The notes under the pieces are model-generated. The model saw nothing but the letters and a program-made list of their open reading frames with translations, made no database searches and had not been told where the DNA came from. Positions 18,725 to 28,325 of a stretch of DNA of 64,000 bases are shown here, in pieces (position 1 is the first letter of the stretch; the number at the start of each line of letters is the position of its first letter). The translations under genes and the position numbers were made by a program. The stretch comes from Terrisporobacter petrolearius (GTDB lineage: Bacteria > Bacillota > Clostridia > Peptostreptococcales > Peptostreptococcaceae): the NCBI RefSeq assembly GCF_020748185.1, contig NZ_JAHZMO010000006.1:96912-160911 (forward strand), given 5' to 3'.

Positions 18725-20425
18725 ATGCAAGATTTTAAAGTAGCAATAGCTAATTGCCTTAAGGAAAAAATTGAAGATTTAACACTAGAAGAAATAATAG
18801 CGCTAATTGAGGTTCCACCAAATAAAGAAATGGGGGATTATGCATTTCCGTGCTTTAAATTAGCTAAAGTATTTAGAAAAGCTCCTAACATGATAGCTGC
18901 AGAATTAGCAGAAACTATAGAAGCTAAGGGCGAAATATCAAAAGTAATGCCACTTGGTGGATATGTAAACTTCTTTGTAAATAAATCTCAATTAGCTGAG
19001 AGTGTTATAAAAGATGTTTTAACTAAAAAAGAAAATTATGGTCATAGTGATTTAGGCGGAGAAAAAGCTGTAGTAATAGACTTTTCATCTCCTAATATAG
19101 CTAAACCTTTCCATATAGGACATATAAGAACTACTGTTATAGGTAATGCTCTATATAAAATATATGACTCTCAAGGATATAATGTAGTAAGAGTAAATCA
19201 CTTAGGAGATTACGGAACTCAATTTGGTAAACTTATAGTTGCTTTCAAACTTTGGGGGAATAAAGAAGCTGTAGAAGCTAATCCAATACCAGAGTTATTA
19301 AAATTATACATAAAATTCCATGATGAAGCTGAAAAGAAACCAGAAATGGAAGATGAAGCTAGAGCTTGGTTTACAAAATTAGAAAATGGTGACGAAGAAG
19401 CTAAAGCATTATGGCAATGGTTTAGAGACGAAAGTTTAAAAGAATTTGCCAGAGTTTACGATTTATTAGATATAGAATTTGATTCTTATGCAGGTGAATC
19501 TTTCTATTCAGATAAAATGGATACTGCTATAGAACGAATAAAAGAAAAAGGACTATTAAAAGAATCTCAAGGTACAAACATTGTTGATTTAGAAGAACAC
19601 AATATGCCACCAGCTCTTATAACTAAGAATGATGGTTCAACTTTATACATGACAAGAGATTTAGCAGCAGCAATATACAGAAAAAATACTTATGATTTTG
19701 AAAAATGTATATATGTAGTTGGTTCTCAACAAGCTCTACATTTCCAACAATTATTTAAAGTATTAGAGCTTATGGGGTTTGAATGGTCAAAAGACTTAAT
19801 ACACGTACCATTTGGTATGGTTGCTTTAGAAGAGGGAACTATGTCTACAAGAAAAGGTAGAGTAGTATTCTTAGAAGATGTTTTAAAACAAGCTGTAGAA
19901 AAAACAAAGGAAACTGTTATTGCTAAAAATCCAGATGCTAAAAATGTGGATGAAATAGCTAAACAAGTTGGAGTTGGAGCTGTTGTATTCCAAGAATTAT
20001 CAAATAGTAGAATAAAAGACTATACATTCTCATGGGAAAGAACTTTAAGCTTCGAAGGTGAAACTGGACCTTATGTTCAATATACACATGCTAGATGTTG
20101 TGCAGTTTTAAGAAAAGCTAACGAAGAAGTAACTTCAGATGTAAATTACGAATTATTATCAGATGGGGATGCTGCAGAAGTATTAAAAGTAATTGGATCG
20201 TTTAATAAAGCGATAGTTTCTGCAATGAGAAGAAATGAGCCGCATATAGTGACAAGATTTGTACTAGATTTAGCTCAAGCTTTCAATAAATTCTATCATG
20301 ATAACCCAATAATAGTTGAAGATGTAGAAATAAGAAAATCAAGACTTGCTTTAGTTGCTGCAACAAAACAAACATTAGAAAATGGACTAGCAATATTAGG
20401 AATGCATGCACCAGAAAGAATGTAA
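18725..20425 (+). CDS. argS: Arginyl-tRNA synthetase
   Basis: Class I synthetase charging tRNA-Arg, 566 aa. The N-terminal Add-1 domain is followed by the HIGH motif in PFHIGHIRTT (about residues 133-142). A KMSKS-like element reads MSTRKGR, and the C-terminal DALR anticodon-binding domain ends in LGMHAPERM, a typical ArgS ending. Ribosome site GAGAGGAG. No T-box leader was seen in front of this gene, although an Arg-type T-box is proposed at the far end of the window. Confidence 0.97.
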   Translation: MQDFKVAIANCLKEKIEDLTLEEIIALIEVPPNKEMGDYAFPCFKLAKVFRKAPNMIAAELAETIEAKGEISKVMPLGGYVNFFVNKSQLAESVIKDVLTKKENYGHSDLGGEKAVVIDFSSPNIAKPFHIGHIRTTVIGNALYKIYDSQGYNVVRVNHLGDYGTQFGKLIVAFKLWGNKEAVEANPIPELLKLYIKFHDEAEKKPEMEDEARAWFTKLENGDEEAKALWQWFRDESLKEFARVYDLLDIEFDSYAGESFYSDKMDTAIERIKEKGLLKESQGTNIVDLEEHNMPPALITKNDGSTLYMTRDLAAAIYRKNTYDFEKCIYVVGSQQALHFQQLFKVLELMGFEWSKDLIHVPFGMVALEEGTMSTRKGRVVFLEDVLKQAVEKTKETVIAKNPDAKNVDEIAKQVGVGAVVFQELSNSRIKDYTFSWERTLSFEGETGPYVQYTHARCCAVLRKANEEVTSDVNYELLSDGDAAEVLKVIGSFNKAIVSAMRRNEPHIVTRFVLDLAQAFNKFYHDNPIIVEDVEIRKSRLALVAATKQTLENGLAILGMHAPERM

Positions 20426-20448
20426 AAAATCGCTCTACTCTTGTGGCC

Positions 20449-20485
20449 AACGATAAATCTTTGCTTAGCTTCGGATATATTCGTT
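20449..20485. other. Short unexplained inverted-repeat segment
   Basis: A 37-bp segment bounded by AACGA and TCGTT, with GCTTCGG inside, lies between the argS stop and its terminator. It is less AT-rich than the surroundings and codes for nothing obvious. It may be a dispersed small repeat, or transcript 3'-end structure. Confidence 0.3.
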
Positions 20486-20498
20486 GTTCAATATGAAG

Positions 20499-20535
20499 AA
20501 TTAAAAATGGCAGCTTTTAGCTGCTATTTTTAATT
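20499..20535 (+). terminator. Terminator after argS
   Basis: AATTAAAAATGGCAGCT and AGCTGCTATTTTTAATT form a long stem with a 3-nt loop and a T-rich 3' arm. Confidence 0.88.
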
Positions 20536-20622
20536 TTTGAAAATCATGATTATGGGTGTATGAATACAAGGCAATAAAATTGATAAAAATACTAGGTAAA
20601 AGATTTATAAGGGAGTTAATTT

Positions 20623-21552
20623 ATGAAGGATAATTTAATAAGAAATTCTTATCTAAATTCTTTTAACATTAATGATGAGGAAAAAGGGTTAACAGATTTA
20701 ATTATTATTAATACTAAGTGTTTAATTGACGATAAAATTCAAAGATATGTATACATAGATAATAATAGATTAAAAGATGAATTAAGATATTATAATTTTT
20801 ATGGTATAAAACCATCTTATGATGATATACTAAACATTCTACTACCATTAATACTTGCAAATACTAATATTCAAAAGTCAGAAGATGAAGTAATAAGTTT
20901 AATTCAAAAATATGTTAAATACTTTAAAAAAGAGGATAATTTATTTGAATATACTATAGGAGCTCTTATGTACAATGCATTAATACATTATATTTTGGAC
21001 AACAAAAATATAGAGTATGACATATTATTGCAATTATTAAAGGAGAGAATTATAGGATTTTCCATTGAATTAGAAAAACTAAATATGGTAAAATTTCAAA
21101 TGGTTAGAATTAATGCTATACAATTAATTGACAATTATATAGATTTAAAAGTAGACGATTATGGTGACGGAAAAATAATAAAAAATTTATTAAATGTTAT
21201 ATATGATATTTATATAGAAGAAAGAAATGTAAGTAATATAGGAATTTTAAGCATAAAAAAATCTATATTATCAATATTGGGCGAGGAATCAAAATTAAAT
21301 ATGGATAATATAGATTTTATTGAGCAAATGTCTCATTACATAATAAAATTAAGGAAGTATGTAATTAACAAAAAAACTTATGATTTAAATTCAGACCCTA
21401 GAAATTTAATTAAGTACGATGAAGGCGAAATTGTCTGCGATGCTATATTAAATAAAATAAATATTGCATCAAAAGAATTGAGGGACAATGTTCTTCACGT
21501 AAAAGTTAAATCAAAATCAGGTGAATATAATTTTAAATTTAAAAAAGCATAA
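20623..21552 (+). CDS. Hypothetical protein, 309 aa
   Basis: I do not recognise a family. The gene has a clear ribosome site (AAGGGAG) and typical codon use. The protein is acidic to neutral, rich in I, N, L and K, mostly alpha-helical in appearance, with no signal peptide, membrane helix or cysteine motif. It ends with a small beta-rich basic segment (VLHVKVKSKSGEYNFKFKKA). The convergent 66-aa gene ends 3 bp after its stop. A role cannot be assigned. Confidence 0.75.
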   Translation: MKDNLIRNSYLNSFNINDEEKGLTDLIIINTKCLIDDKIQRYVYIDNNRLKDELRYYNFYGIKPSYDDILNILLPLILANTNIQKSEDEVISLIQKYVKYFKKEDNLFEYTIGALMYNALIHYILDNKNIEYDILLQLLKERIIGFSIELEKLNMVKFQMVRINAIQLIDNYIDLKVDDYGDGKIIKNLLNVIYDIYIEERNVSNIGILSIKKSILSILGEESKLNMDNIDFIEQMSHYIIKLRKYVINKKTYDLNSDPRNLIKYDEGEIVCDAILNKINIASKELRDNVLHVKVKSKSGEYNFKFKKA

Positions 21553-21555
21553 GAA

Positions 21556-21756
21556 TTAACTATTTTGTTCTAAATAGCTAATAAATTCTTGTTCAGTAGT
21601 TTCAGTTAAAAAACATAATTCTTTAACAATATTGTTTTTGAGATTAATGAATTCATCAAGTTTAGTATTCTCCCCAGTAAACTCAAGAGCTTTGATCAAT
21701 AATAATAAATCCCTTTTTGATAAATCATTTATAGATACTTGATCAATAGATTCCAT
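21556..21756 (-). CDS. Small hypothetical protein, 66 aa
   Basis: Small acidic helical protein of unknown function (MESIDQVSINDLSKRDLLLL...). It is supported as real by a minus-strand ribosome site (AAAGGATG) 7-8 bp before the ATG and by its own intergenic promoter space up to the radical SAM gene. It is convergent with, and almost touching, the 309-aa gene; the 3-bp gap has no room for a separate terminator, so the 3' ends of the two mRNAs may overlap. Confidence 0.65.
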   Translation of the reverse strand: MESIDQVSINDLSKRDLLLLIKALEFTGENTKLDEFINLKNNIVKELCFLTETTEQEFISYLEQNS

Positions 21757-21878
21757 AATAAATACATCCTTTCTAAATTGTTGATTTTAGTATATTTTTG
21801 TAAAATTTACCTTACTATATTATTTTAACTTAAAAACCATATAAAAACATAGTATAAATTTAAAAAGGAGTGAAATAT

Positions 21879-23651
21879 TTGAAAATATTATTAACTACGC
21901 TAAATTCTAAGTTCATTCACACGAATTTGGCAATAAGATACTTAAAAGAGAGCGTAAAAGATTTAGTTGATGTGGATATTAGAGAATATACAATTAACAA
22001 TCAACTAGATTATATTTTAAAAGATATATACAAGAATAATTATGATATAGTATTCTTTTCAACATATATATGGAATATTTATGACATAGTAAAATTATGT
22101 GACAATTTAAAGAAAGTTAAACCAGAGATTAAAATAGGTTTAGGTGGTCCGGAAGTTACTTATGATAGCGAAAATGCTATGGAAGAATATAAGTTTTTAG
22201 ATTATATACTATGTGGTGAAGGTGAGTTAGTATTTAGAGATTTAGTTAAACATTTTTTAGGTAAGAAAAATATAGAAGATGTAAAAGGGATTGTATATAG
22301 AAAAGACGAAAATATTGTAGTAAGTGAAGAAATGGAATTGCTACAAAATTTAGATGAAATACCAAGTCCTTATGATAACTTAGATATAAAAGAATATGAA
22401 AATAGAATAGTTTATTATGAAACATCTAGAGGATGTCCATTTAACTGTCAGTACTGTTTATCATCAGCCATAAAAGGTCTTAGGTATTTTAGTATTGACA
22501 GAGTAAAAAGAGACTTAAAAAATCTTATAGATGCAAAAGTATCTCAGATTAAATTTATAGATAGAACTTTTAATGCAAATAAGAAATTTGCTAAGGAAAT
22601 AATGAATTTTTTAATGGAAAATGACAATGGTTATACAACATATCATTTTGAGGTTACAGCACATTTACTAGATGATGATATGCTTAACTTCCTAAAAAAT
22701 TGTAAAGAAGGACTATTCCAATTTGAAATAGGAGTACAAAGTACTAATCAAAAAACTTTAGATGCAGTAGGTAGAAGAGATGATTTTGAAAAATTATCAT
22801 ATGTTGTAAAGACCATAAAATCATATAGAAACATACATCAACATTTAGACTTAATAGCTGGTCTTCCTTATGAAGGATATGAAAGATTTCAAGAGTCCTT
22901 CAATGATGTATTTAATTTAGGAATAGAGCAATTACAACTTGGTTTCTTAAAGATGATTAAAGGAACAGGTATGAGATATAATTCGAAAAAGTATGGATAT
23001 AGATTTAAAGATTATGCTCCATACGAGGTTTTATACAATGATTTTATAAGTTATGATGAAATATTAAAAATAAAAGATATAGAAGAAATATTAGAAACTT
23101 ATTATAACTCTAATAACTTCCCTCTGTCTTTAGAATATATAATTCAAAATTATTATAGTGAAAGTCCATTTAAATTCTTTGAAGAATTTTCAACATATTT
23201 TGAAGAAATGGGATACTTCCATATGGCTCAAGGAAAAAATCAGCTATACAAAATATTGTTAGATTTCTATAATGAAAAAATAAATAAAGATAATGATTTA
23301 TTTAGTGAAGTATTAAAATATGACTATTTATCATTAGGTAAAATATCAACAGTTCCACCTATTTTCAACAAAATTGAAATAAGTAATTTCAAAAGTAAGT
23401 GTCATGATTTTCTGCATAATGTGGACAATCTTAAAGAATACTTACCGGAATTTGCAAATACACCAACAAAATATATTTTAAAATATATTCATTTTGAACC
23501 GTTTAAATATGATATTTTAAGATTAAAAGAAGATATTAGTGTAAAATTAAAAAATGAAGAAACTGTAATACTATTTGACTATAATATTAATAAAGTATTT
23601 GATAAGTCAAAAACTTATACTGTAAAGGTAGGAGAAGAAAATGAAGTTTAA
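21879..23651 (+). CDS. B12-binding-domain radical SAM protein (DUF4080 type)
   Basis: Predicted radical SAM enzyme of about 590 aa. An N-terminal cobalamin-binding-like Rossmann domain (about 1-130, with IGLGGPEVTYD) precedes the radical SAM barrel, whose cluster motif CPFNCQYC gives Cys186, Cys190 and Cys193. The C-terminal region of about 230 residues matches the DUF4080 architecture. The substrate is unknown. The longer frame begins with GTG at 21870, but that codon overlaps the AAAAGGAG ribosome site. TTG at 21879 has spacing 8 and gives the usual MKILLTTLNSKFIHTN start. It overlaps the TPR gene by 11 bp, suggesting translational coupling. Confidence 0.88.
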   Translation: MKILLTTLNSKFIHTNLAIRYLKESVKDLVDVDIREYTINNQLDYILKDIYKNNYDIVFFSTYIWNIYDIVKLCDNLKKVKPEIKIGLGGPEVTYDSENAMEEYKFLDYILCGEGELVFRDLVKHFLGKKNIEDVKGIVYRKDENIVVSEEMELLQNLDEIPSPYDNLDIKEYENRIVYYETSRGCPFNCQYCLSSAIKGLRYFSIDRVKRDLKNLIDAKVSQIKFIDRTFNANKKFAKEIMNFLMENDNGYTTYHFEVTAHLLDDDMLNFLKNCKEGLFQFEIGVQSTNQKTLDAVGRRDDFEKLSYVVKTIKSYRNIHQHLDLIAGLPYEGYERFQESFNDVFNLGIEQLQLGFLKMIKGTGMRYNSKKYGYRFKDYAPYEVLYNDFISYDEILKIKDIEEILETYYNSNNFPLSLEYIIQNYYSESPFKFFEEFSTYFEEMGYFHMAQGKNQLYKILLDFYNEKINKDNDLFSEVLKYDYLSLGKISTVPPIFNKIEISNFKSKCHDFLHNVDNLKEYLPEFANTPTKYILKYIHFEPFKYDILRLKEDISVKLKNEETVILFDYNINKVFDKSKTYTVKVGEENEV

Positions 23652-24789
23652 AATAGATAAATATTTACTTAGAAAAACTGAAGAACTTGCATTTATAACT
23701 GTAAAAAAAGATGGAGATTTTCATTTAGATGGATATGAAATACCAAAAGAAGGTTTAAATGTACCTATAAAAAATGATGTTCTTGTTAAAGGAATAAAGG
23801 AAAAGACAGCTCAGGAAGGTCTAAACTCAATATCTATAGCAGATGCAATGATATATATAATAGGTATTGATCCAGAGTTTAAGTATAATTCAGAGTATAA
23901 AAAATTCTTAAGTGCTCTTGAGAAAAAAGTAAACTTTGAAGTAAGATCTTATGCTGGATATATGTCTAGAAAATACTTTGAGCTTGGAGAATATACGGAT
24001 GCATTAATTTATATAAAAGGATTAATTACATTATATCCGAGTGATATTGAAGGGCTTTATAATTATGCTATTGTTTGTCAAGAAGTTGCAACAACTTATC
24101 AAAAAGATGGTGACGCAAATGTAATGAATGCATTTTTATTAGAAGCAGGAGAAAAACTTGAAGAAATAATTAAAATGGATGAAAGCTTTGCCTTAGCATA
24201 TTATCATTTAGGATACCACTATTATAATCAAAATCAATATATTAAAGCTAAATCAATCTGGGAAGAAGCAATGAAGTTAGGTTTAGATGAAGATATAATA
24301 GCAGAAATACAAGAAAACATAGGAAAGATGGACTATAAAGTTCAATATGAAGAAGGATATTCTTTAGTATTCCAAGGAAAATTTGAAGAAGGTCTTGAAA
24401 AATTATTACCTTTAGAAGAAGAATATAATGATTGGTGGAACTTATTATTTATTATTGGTATAGCTTATAAAAATATGGGAGAAATAGATAAAGCTATGCT
24501 TTATTTTGAAAAGATACTAATGATAAGACCTAAACAAGTAGATACTTTAGTCGAACTTGCTTTATGTGAAGCTTCATTATTTAATATGGATAGAGCTGTT
24601 GAACTATTAGAACAAGCGGCAAAAATAAAAGAAGATCCTGAAATTCTTTGCAACTTAGGAATGGCATATTTAAATACAGGAGATATTGATGATGCCATTT
24701 ATTATATAGAAAGAGCTTATGAATTGAATCCTGAAGATGAAATAACAATTTCTTGTATGAGAGAGTTAGATAATTATAGAGTTAACTAA
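23641..24789 (+). CDS. TPR-repeat protein
   Basis: 382-aa cytoplasmic protein. The first 90 residues form a distinct domain, and the rest is tetratricopeptide repeats; clear units include ALAYYHLGYHYYNQNQYIKA, NLLFIIGIAYKNMGEIDKA and CNLGMAYLNTGDIDDAIYY. TPR arrays mediate protein contacts. The 11-bp overlap with the radical SAM gene suggests that the two products act together, perhaps as enzyme and scaffold, but this is inference. Followed by a strong terminator. Confidence 0.85.
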   Translation: MKFKIDKYLLRKTEELAFITVKKDGDFHLDGYEIPKEGLNVPIKNDVLVKGIKEKTAQEGLNSISIADAMIYIIGIDPEFKYNSEYKKFLSALEKKVNFEVRSYAGYMSRKYFELGEYTDALIYIKGLITLYPSDIEGLYNYAIVCQEVATTYQKDGDANVMNAFLLEAGEKLEEIIKMDESFALAYYHLGYHYYNQNQYIKAKSIWEEAMKLGLDEDIIAEIQENIGKMDYKVQYEEGYSLVFQGKFEEGLEKLLPLEEEYNDWWNLLFIIGIAYKNMGEIDKAMLYFEKILMIRPKQVDTLVELALCEASLFNMDRAVELLEQAAKIKEDPEILCNLGMAYLNTGDIDDAIYYIERAYELNPEDEITISCMRELDNYRVN

Positions 24790-24832
24790 TTAAAAGTTAT
24801 ATTTAAAAACTTTATATATTTTATAAAAAATG

Positions 24833-24872
24833 CCATAGTTAGAGATAAATGATCTCTTACTATGGTTTTTTG
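24833..24872 (+). terminator. Terminator after the TPR gene
   Basis: CCATAGTTAGAGAT and ATCTCTTACTATGG form a near-perfect stem with a 5-nt loop, followed by TTTTTT. Confidence 0.92.
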
Positions 24873-25346
24873 TAAAAAGAGAATGTTTATGAAAGAAAAA
24901 AATCATTATTCTATAAAGGAAATTAAAAAAAGAATGATAATAAATGGTATTTTTAAAATGTAAATCGGTATACAATTCAAGTAAATTAATATATAATCTA
25001 ATTAAAGCGACTAAATGAAAAAAATGGAAAATAAATGGTGATAAATCTAATCTTATGTTCTAATCTAAATTTCCATCGACAAAATAATTTCAAATAATTA
25101 ATTAATAAAGAACGATCTTTTTAAAATTGTATAAGAGCGGTAGATAGTTATGCGTTTAATGTTATGTGAATATAACAAATTATATCTATGCTTGTGAAAA
25201 AAATAATTTTTTTAAATTAGGGAAATTATTTCCTAATAATTTTGTTTATCATATATTTTTTTAAATATATTGAAATATATAACTAAGGCATCTTTTTGTT
25301 GTTTCAAAAAATAGGGTTAAAAAATTACAAAGAGGGGAAAAAGAAT
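24873..25346 (+). other. Long intergenic region upstream of cooS
   Basis: About 470 bp without a convincing gene; the open frames here lack ribosome sites. It is very AT-rich and must hold the promoter of the Wood-Ljungdahl operon. No single consensus promoter stands out. The main visible element is the dyad at 25216-25237. The long untranslated stretch leaves room for several regulator sites or a leader RNA. Confidence 0.6.
25216..25237. promoter_or_regulatory. Candidate operator upstream of cooS
   Basis: 22-bp imperfect palindrome: ATTAGG and CCTAAT arms separated by 10 bp that are themselves partly symmetric (GAA/TTT). It lies about 110 bp before cooS. The form suits a dimeric transcription factor; identity unknown. 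Confidence 0.4.
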
Positions 25347-27308
25347 ATGGAAAAAAAAGATATTAACGTTCTTGAGCAAATGCAAAATATGACAGTGGAC
25401 TTAAATAGTAAGGTAATGTTAGAGAAGGCAGAAAAAGATGGCGTTGAAACTATGTATAAAAGAAAATTAGGATACAAAGTTCAATGTGGTTTCGGTCTTC
25501 AAGGTGTATGTTGTAGAAACTGTGGTATGGGACCATGTAGAATAAGTGCAAAGACTCCAAGAGGACTTTGTGGAGCTGATGAACATACTATAGTAGGTAG
25601 AAACTTTGCAAGAATGTGTGCTGCTGGTACTGCTGCCCATTCAGATCATGCTAGAGATATAACTCATACATTAGCTTTAACTTGCCCAGGAGGAGATTAT
25701 CAAGTTAAAGAACCTCAAAAATTAATAGAATTCGCTAAATTTATGGATGTTGATCCTGAAGGTAAAGATATATATGAATTAGCTCATGAAGTAGCTGAAG
25801 TATGTTTAATGGAATTTGGTAAGCCATTTGGTGTATCAAAATTATTAAAGAGAGCTCCAAAAGTAAGACAAGAATTATGGCATAAGTTAGGAATAGAACC
25901 AAGAGCTATAGATAGAGAAATAGCTACAGTAATGCATTCAACTCATATAGGATGTACAGCTGACTTAGACTCTCTAATACATATGTCAATGAGATGTTCA
26001 ATGGCAGATGGTTGGGCAGGATCTATGATAGGTACAATGATTTCTGATATATTATTTGGAACTCCAAAACCAGTTCATACAGAAGCTAACTTAAATGTAT
26101 TAGCAGGAAACAACGTAAACATAATATTACATGGACATGAGCCAACATTATCAGAAATGATAGTTGCAGCTTCTGAATTACCAGAAATGCAAGAATTAGC
26201 TAAAGAAGTTGGAGCTGATGGAATAACATTATCTGGAATATGTTGTACAGGTAATGAATTAACAATGAGACATGGTGTTAAAATAGCTGGTGACTTCCAT
26301 CAACAAGAATTGGCTATAATAACTGGTGCTGTTGAAGCTATGATAGTTGACGTACAATGTATATTCCCAGCTTTACCTGAATTATCTAGTCATTATCATA
26401 CTAAATTTATAACTACATCTCCAAAAGCTAGAATAACTGGAGCTACACATATGGAATTCCATGAAGATACAGCTATGGCAGATGCTAAAACAATAGTAAG
26501 AGAAGCTATAATGAACTTTAAAAATAGAGATGCATCTAAAGTTTTAGTTCCAGATTTAAAATCAGAAGGTATGGTTGGATATGCTGAAGAAGCTATAGTA
26601 GGACAATTAAATAATGTTGTTAATACACAAATAGATGAAATGGATACATTAAAACCATTAGTAGATGTTCTTGCATCTGGAGTAATAAGAGGGGTTGTAG
26701 GTGTTGTTGGATGTAACAATGCTAAAACTCCAACTAACTATAACCATTTAACTATAATAAAAGAATTAATCAAAAACGATTTCTTAGTAGTAACTACAGG
26801 ATGTGGTGCTTCTGCAGCTGCTAAGAATGGTTTGATGTTAAAAGAAAATGCTCCTAAATACGCGGGAAAAGGTTTGGCAACAGTTTGTGAATTAGTTGAT
26901 ATACCTCCTGTAATACATTTAGGATCTTGTGTTGATAACTCTCGTATACTGAATGTTTGTTCACTAGTAGCAAATGCTTGTGATATGGATATCTCTGATT
27001 TACCAGTTGCTGGATGTGCTCCAGAGTGGATGTCAGAAAAAGCAATAGCTATAGGTACTTATGTTGTATCTTCTGGTATAGATACTTTCTTAGGTGTTAT
27101 GCCACCAGTAACAGGTTCTTCTAGAGCTGTTGAATTATTATGTGGTGGATTAAAAGATCAAGTAGGAGCTTGCTTCTTTGTTAACGAAGATCCAGTAGAA
27201 TTAGCTAAAATGATAATGGATGACATAGAATCTAAACGTCCAGCATTTGAAGAGTTATATCAAGAAAGAGTTTTAAACAAAAGATTAGCAGGAGTAGCTG
27301 CTGAGTAA
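25347..27308 (+). CDS. cooS: Carbon-monoxide dehydrogenase catalytic subunit
   Basis: Ni-Fe-S enzyme that interconverts CO2 and CO. It supplies CO to acetyl-CoA synthase in the Wood-Ljungdahl pathway, equivalent to AcsA. The protein is 653 aa. The N-terminal cluster motif has Cys47, 55, 56, 59 and 64 (CGFGLQGVCCRNCGMGPC), and the C-cluster region follows with multiple His/Cys motifs (STHIGCTADLDSL, GNNVNIILHGHEP, SGICCTGNE, GSCVDNSRI). The frame extends upstream to a TTG at 25296, but ATG 25347 is chosen: it lies 9 bp after AGAGGGG and gives a conventional start. First gene of the cluster; a hairpin separates it from cooC. Confidence 0.96.
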   Translation: MEKKDINVLEQMQNMTVDLNSKVMLEKAEKDGVETMYKRKLGYKVQCGFGLQGVCCRNCGMGPCRISAKTPRGLCGADEHTIVGRNFARMCAAGTAAHSDHARDITHTLALTCPGGDYQVKEPQKLIEFAKFMDVDPEGKDIYELAHEVAEVCLMEFGKPFGVSKLLKRAPKVRQELWHKLGIEPRAIDREIATVMHSTHIGCTADLDSLIHMSMRCSMADGWAGSMIGTMISDILFGTPKPVHTEANLNVLAGNNVNIILHGHEPTLSEMIVAASELPEMQELAKEVGADGITLSGICCTGNELTMRHGVKIAGDFHQQELAIITGAVEAMIVDVQCIFPALPELSSHYHTKFITTSPKARITGATHMEFHEDTAMADAKTIVREAIMNFKNRDASKVLVPDLKSEGMVGYAEEAIVGQLNNVVNTQIDEMDTLKPLVDVLASGVIRGVVGVVGCNNAKTPTNYNHLTIIKELIKNDFLVVTTGCGASAAAKNGLMLKENAPKYAGKGLATVCELVDIPPVIHLGSCVDNSRILNVCSLVANACDMDISDLPVAGCAPEWMSEKAIAIGTYVVSSGIDTFLGVMPPVTGSSRAVELLCGGLKDQVGACFFVNEDPVELAKMIMDDIESKRPAFEELYQERVLNKRLAGVAAE

Positions 27309-27337
27309 TAAATAATCTACAAAATTAAGTTAATAAA

Positions 27338-27378
27338 AGTTAGTTTATTGTTAATATTCAATTAACAATAAACTAACT
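27338..27378 (+). other. Intercistronic hairpin cooS-cooC
   Basis: 18-bp perfect stem (AGTTAGTTTATTGTTAAT and its complement) with a 5-nt loop ATTCA. There is no T run after it, so an RNA stabiliser or processing site is more likely than a full terminator. Confidence 0.65.
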
Positions 27379-27442
27379 ACATATATATTCAGGTAAAAAC
27401 TAGCTTTTTATTAAATTTGAGACAATACACTAAGGACGGGAG

Positions 27443-28240
27443 ATGAAGGGGAATATGAAAATAGCAATAACAGGGAAAGGTGGAGTAGGTAAAACAACTT
27501 TTTCCTCAATGATAGCAAGAATGTTTGCAGATGAAGGCTTTAGAGTTGTGGCTGTTGATGCAGATCCAGATGCCAATCTAGCTTTAGCATTAGGTTTTCC
27601 AAAGGATGTTTATGAATCAATTGTACCAATATCTGAAATGAAAAAATTAGTATCAGAAAGAACTGCAACTAGCGAGGGTACTTTTAATAAAATGTTTAAA
27701 TTAAATCCAAAAGTTGATGATATTCCACAAAAATATTGTAAAGAACATAATGGAGTAGGACTGTTAACACTAGGTACTGTTGATACAGGAGGATCTGGAT
27801 GTGTATGTCCAGAGCATGTCTTATTAAAAAGATTATGCTCACATCTAATATTACAAAACAACGATGTAGTTGTAATGGATATGGAAGCAGGAATTGAACA
27901 TTTAGGAAGAGGTACTGCTCAAGGTGTTGATGCATTTATAGTAGTAGTTGAACCTGGTGAAAGAAGTTTACAAACCTATAGAAAAGTTAAAAAACTAGGT
28001 AATGATATAGGTGTTAAAAAAGTATATGTAGTTGGAAATAAAATGAGAGACGAACAAGATATTGAGTTTATAAAGGGTAATCTTGAAGATGGGGAAGCTT
28101 TAGGGTTTATTCATTATAATCAGCAAGTGATTGATTCAGATAGAGCAAACCAATCTCCTTACGATATAAGTGAAGCAACTAGAAATGAGATAAAAGCTAT
28201 TAAAAATAGACTAGTTGAAATAAAGAATCAGAACAGTTAA
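27443..28240 (+). CDS. cooC: CODH nickel-insertion ATPase CooC
   Basis: MinD/ParA-type ATPase that helps load nickel into CODH. The deviant Walker A GKGGVGKTT is near the N-terminus, a DADPDANLALALG motif follows, and the metal-binding CxC pair characteristic of CooC is present (GSGCVCPEH). The length of 265 aa fits. ATG 27443 is kept, 6 bp after AAGGA. An in-frame ATG at 27455, giving the classic MKIAITGKGG start, is a real alternative. The place next to cooS supports the role. A second cooC-like gene lies at 34891. Confidence 0.9.
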   Translation: MKGNMKIAITGKGGVGKTTFSSMIARMFADEGFRVVAVDADPDANLALALGFPKDVYESIVPISEMKKLVSERTATSEGTFNKMFKLNPKVDDIPQKYCKEHNGVGLLTLGTVDTGGSGCVCPEHVLLKRLCSHLILQNNDVVVMDMEAGIEHLGRGTAQGVDAFIVVVEPGERSLQTYRKVKKLGNDIGVKKVYVVGNKMRDEQDIEFIKGNLEDGEALGFIHYNQQVIDSDRANQSPYDISEATRNEIKAIKNRLVEIKNQNS

Positions 28241-28325
28241 AAATTGATAAAGTAAGCTTAAAACAGTAATAGTACATAAAAATATGCTTTTACTGCTTAT
28301 TATAAAAACTGTGGGAGGAATAGTT

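Noticed and set aside
24790..24975. Minus-strand 61-aa frame after the TPR gene
   Set aside because: It lies over the terminator hairpin, has no ribosome site, and its composition is that of random AT-rich DNA.
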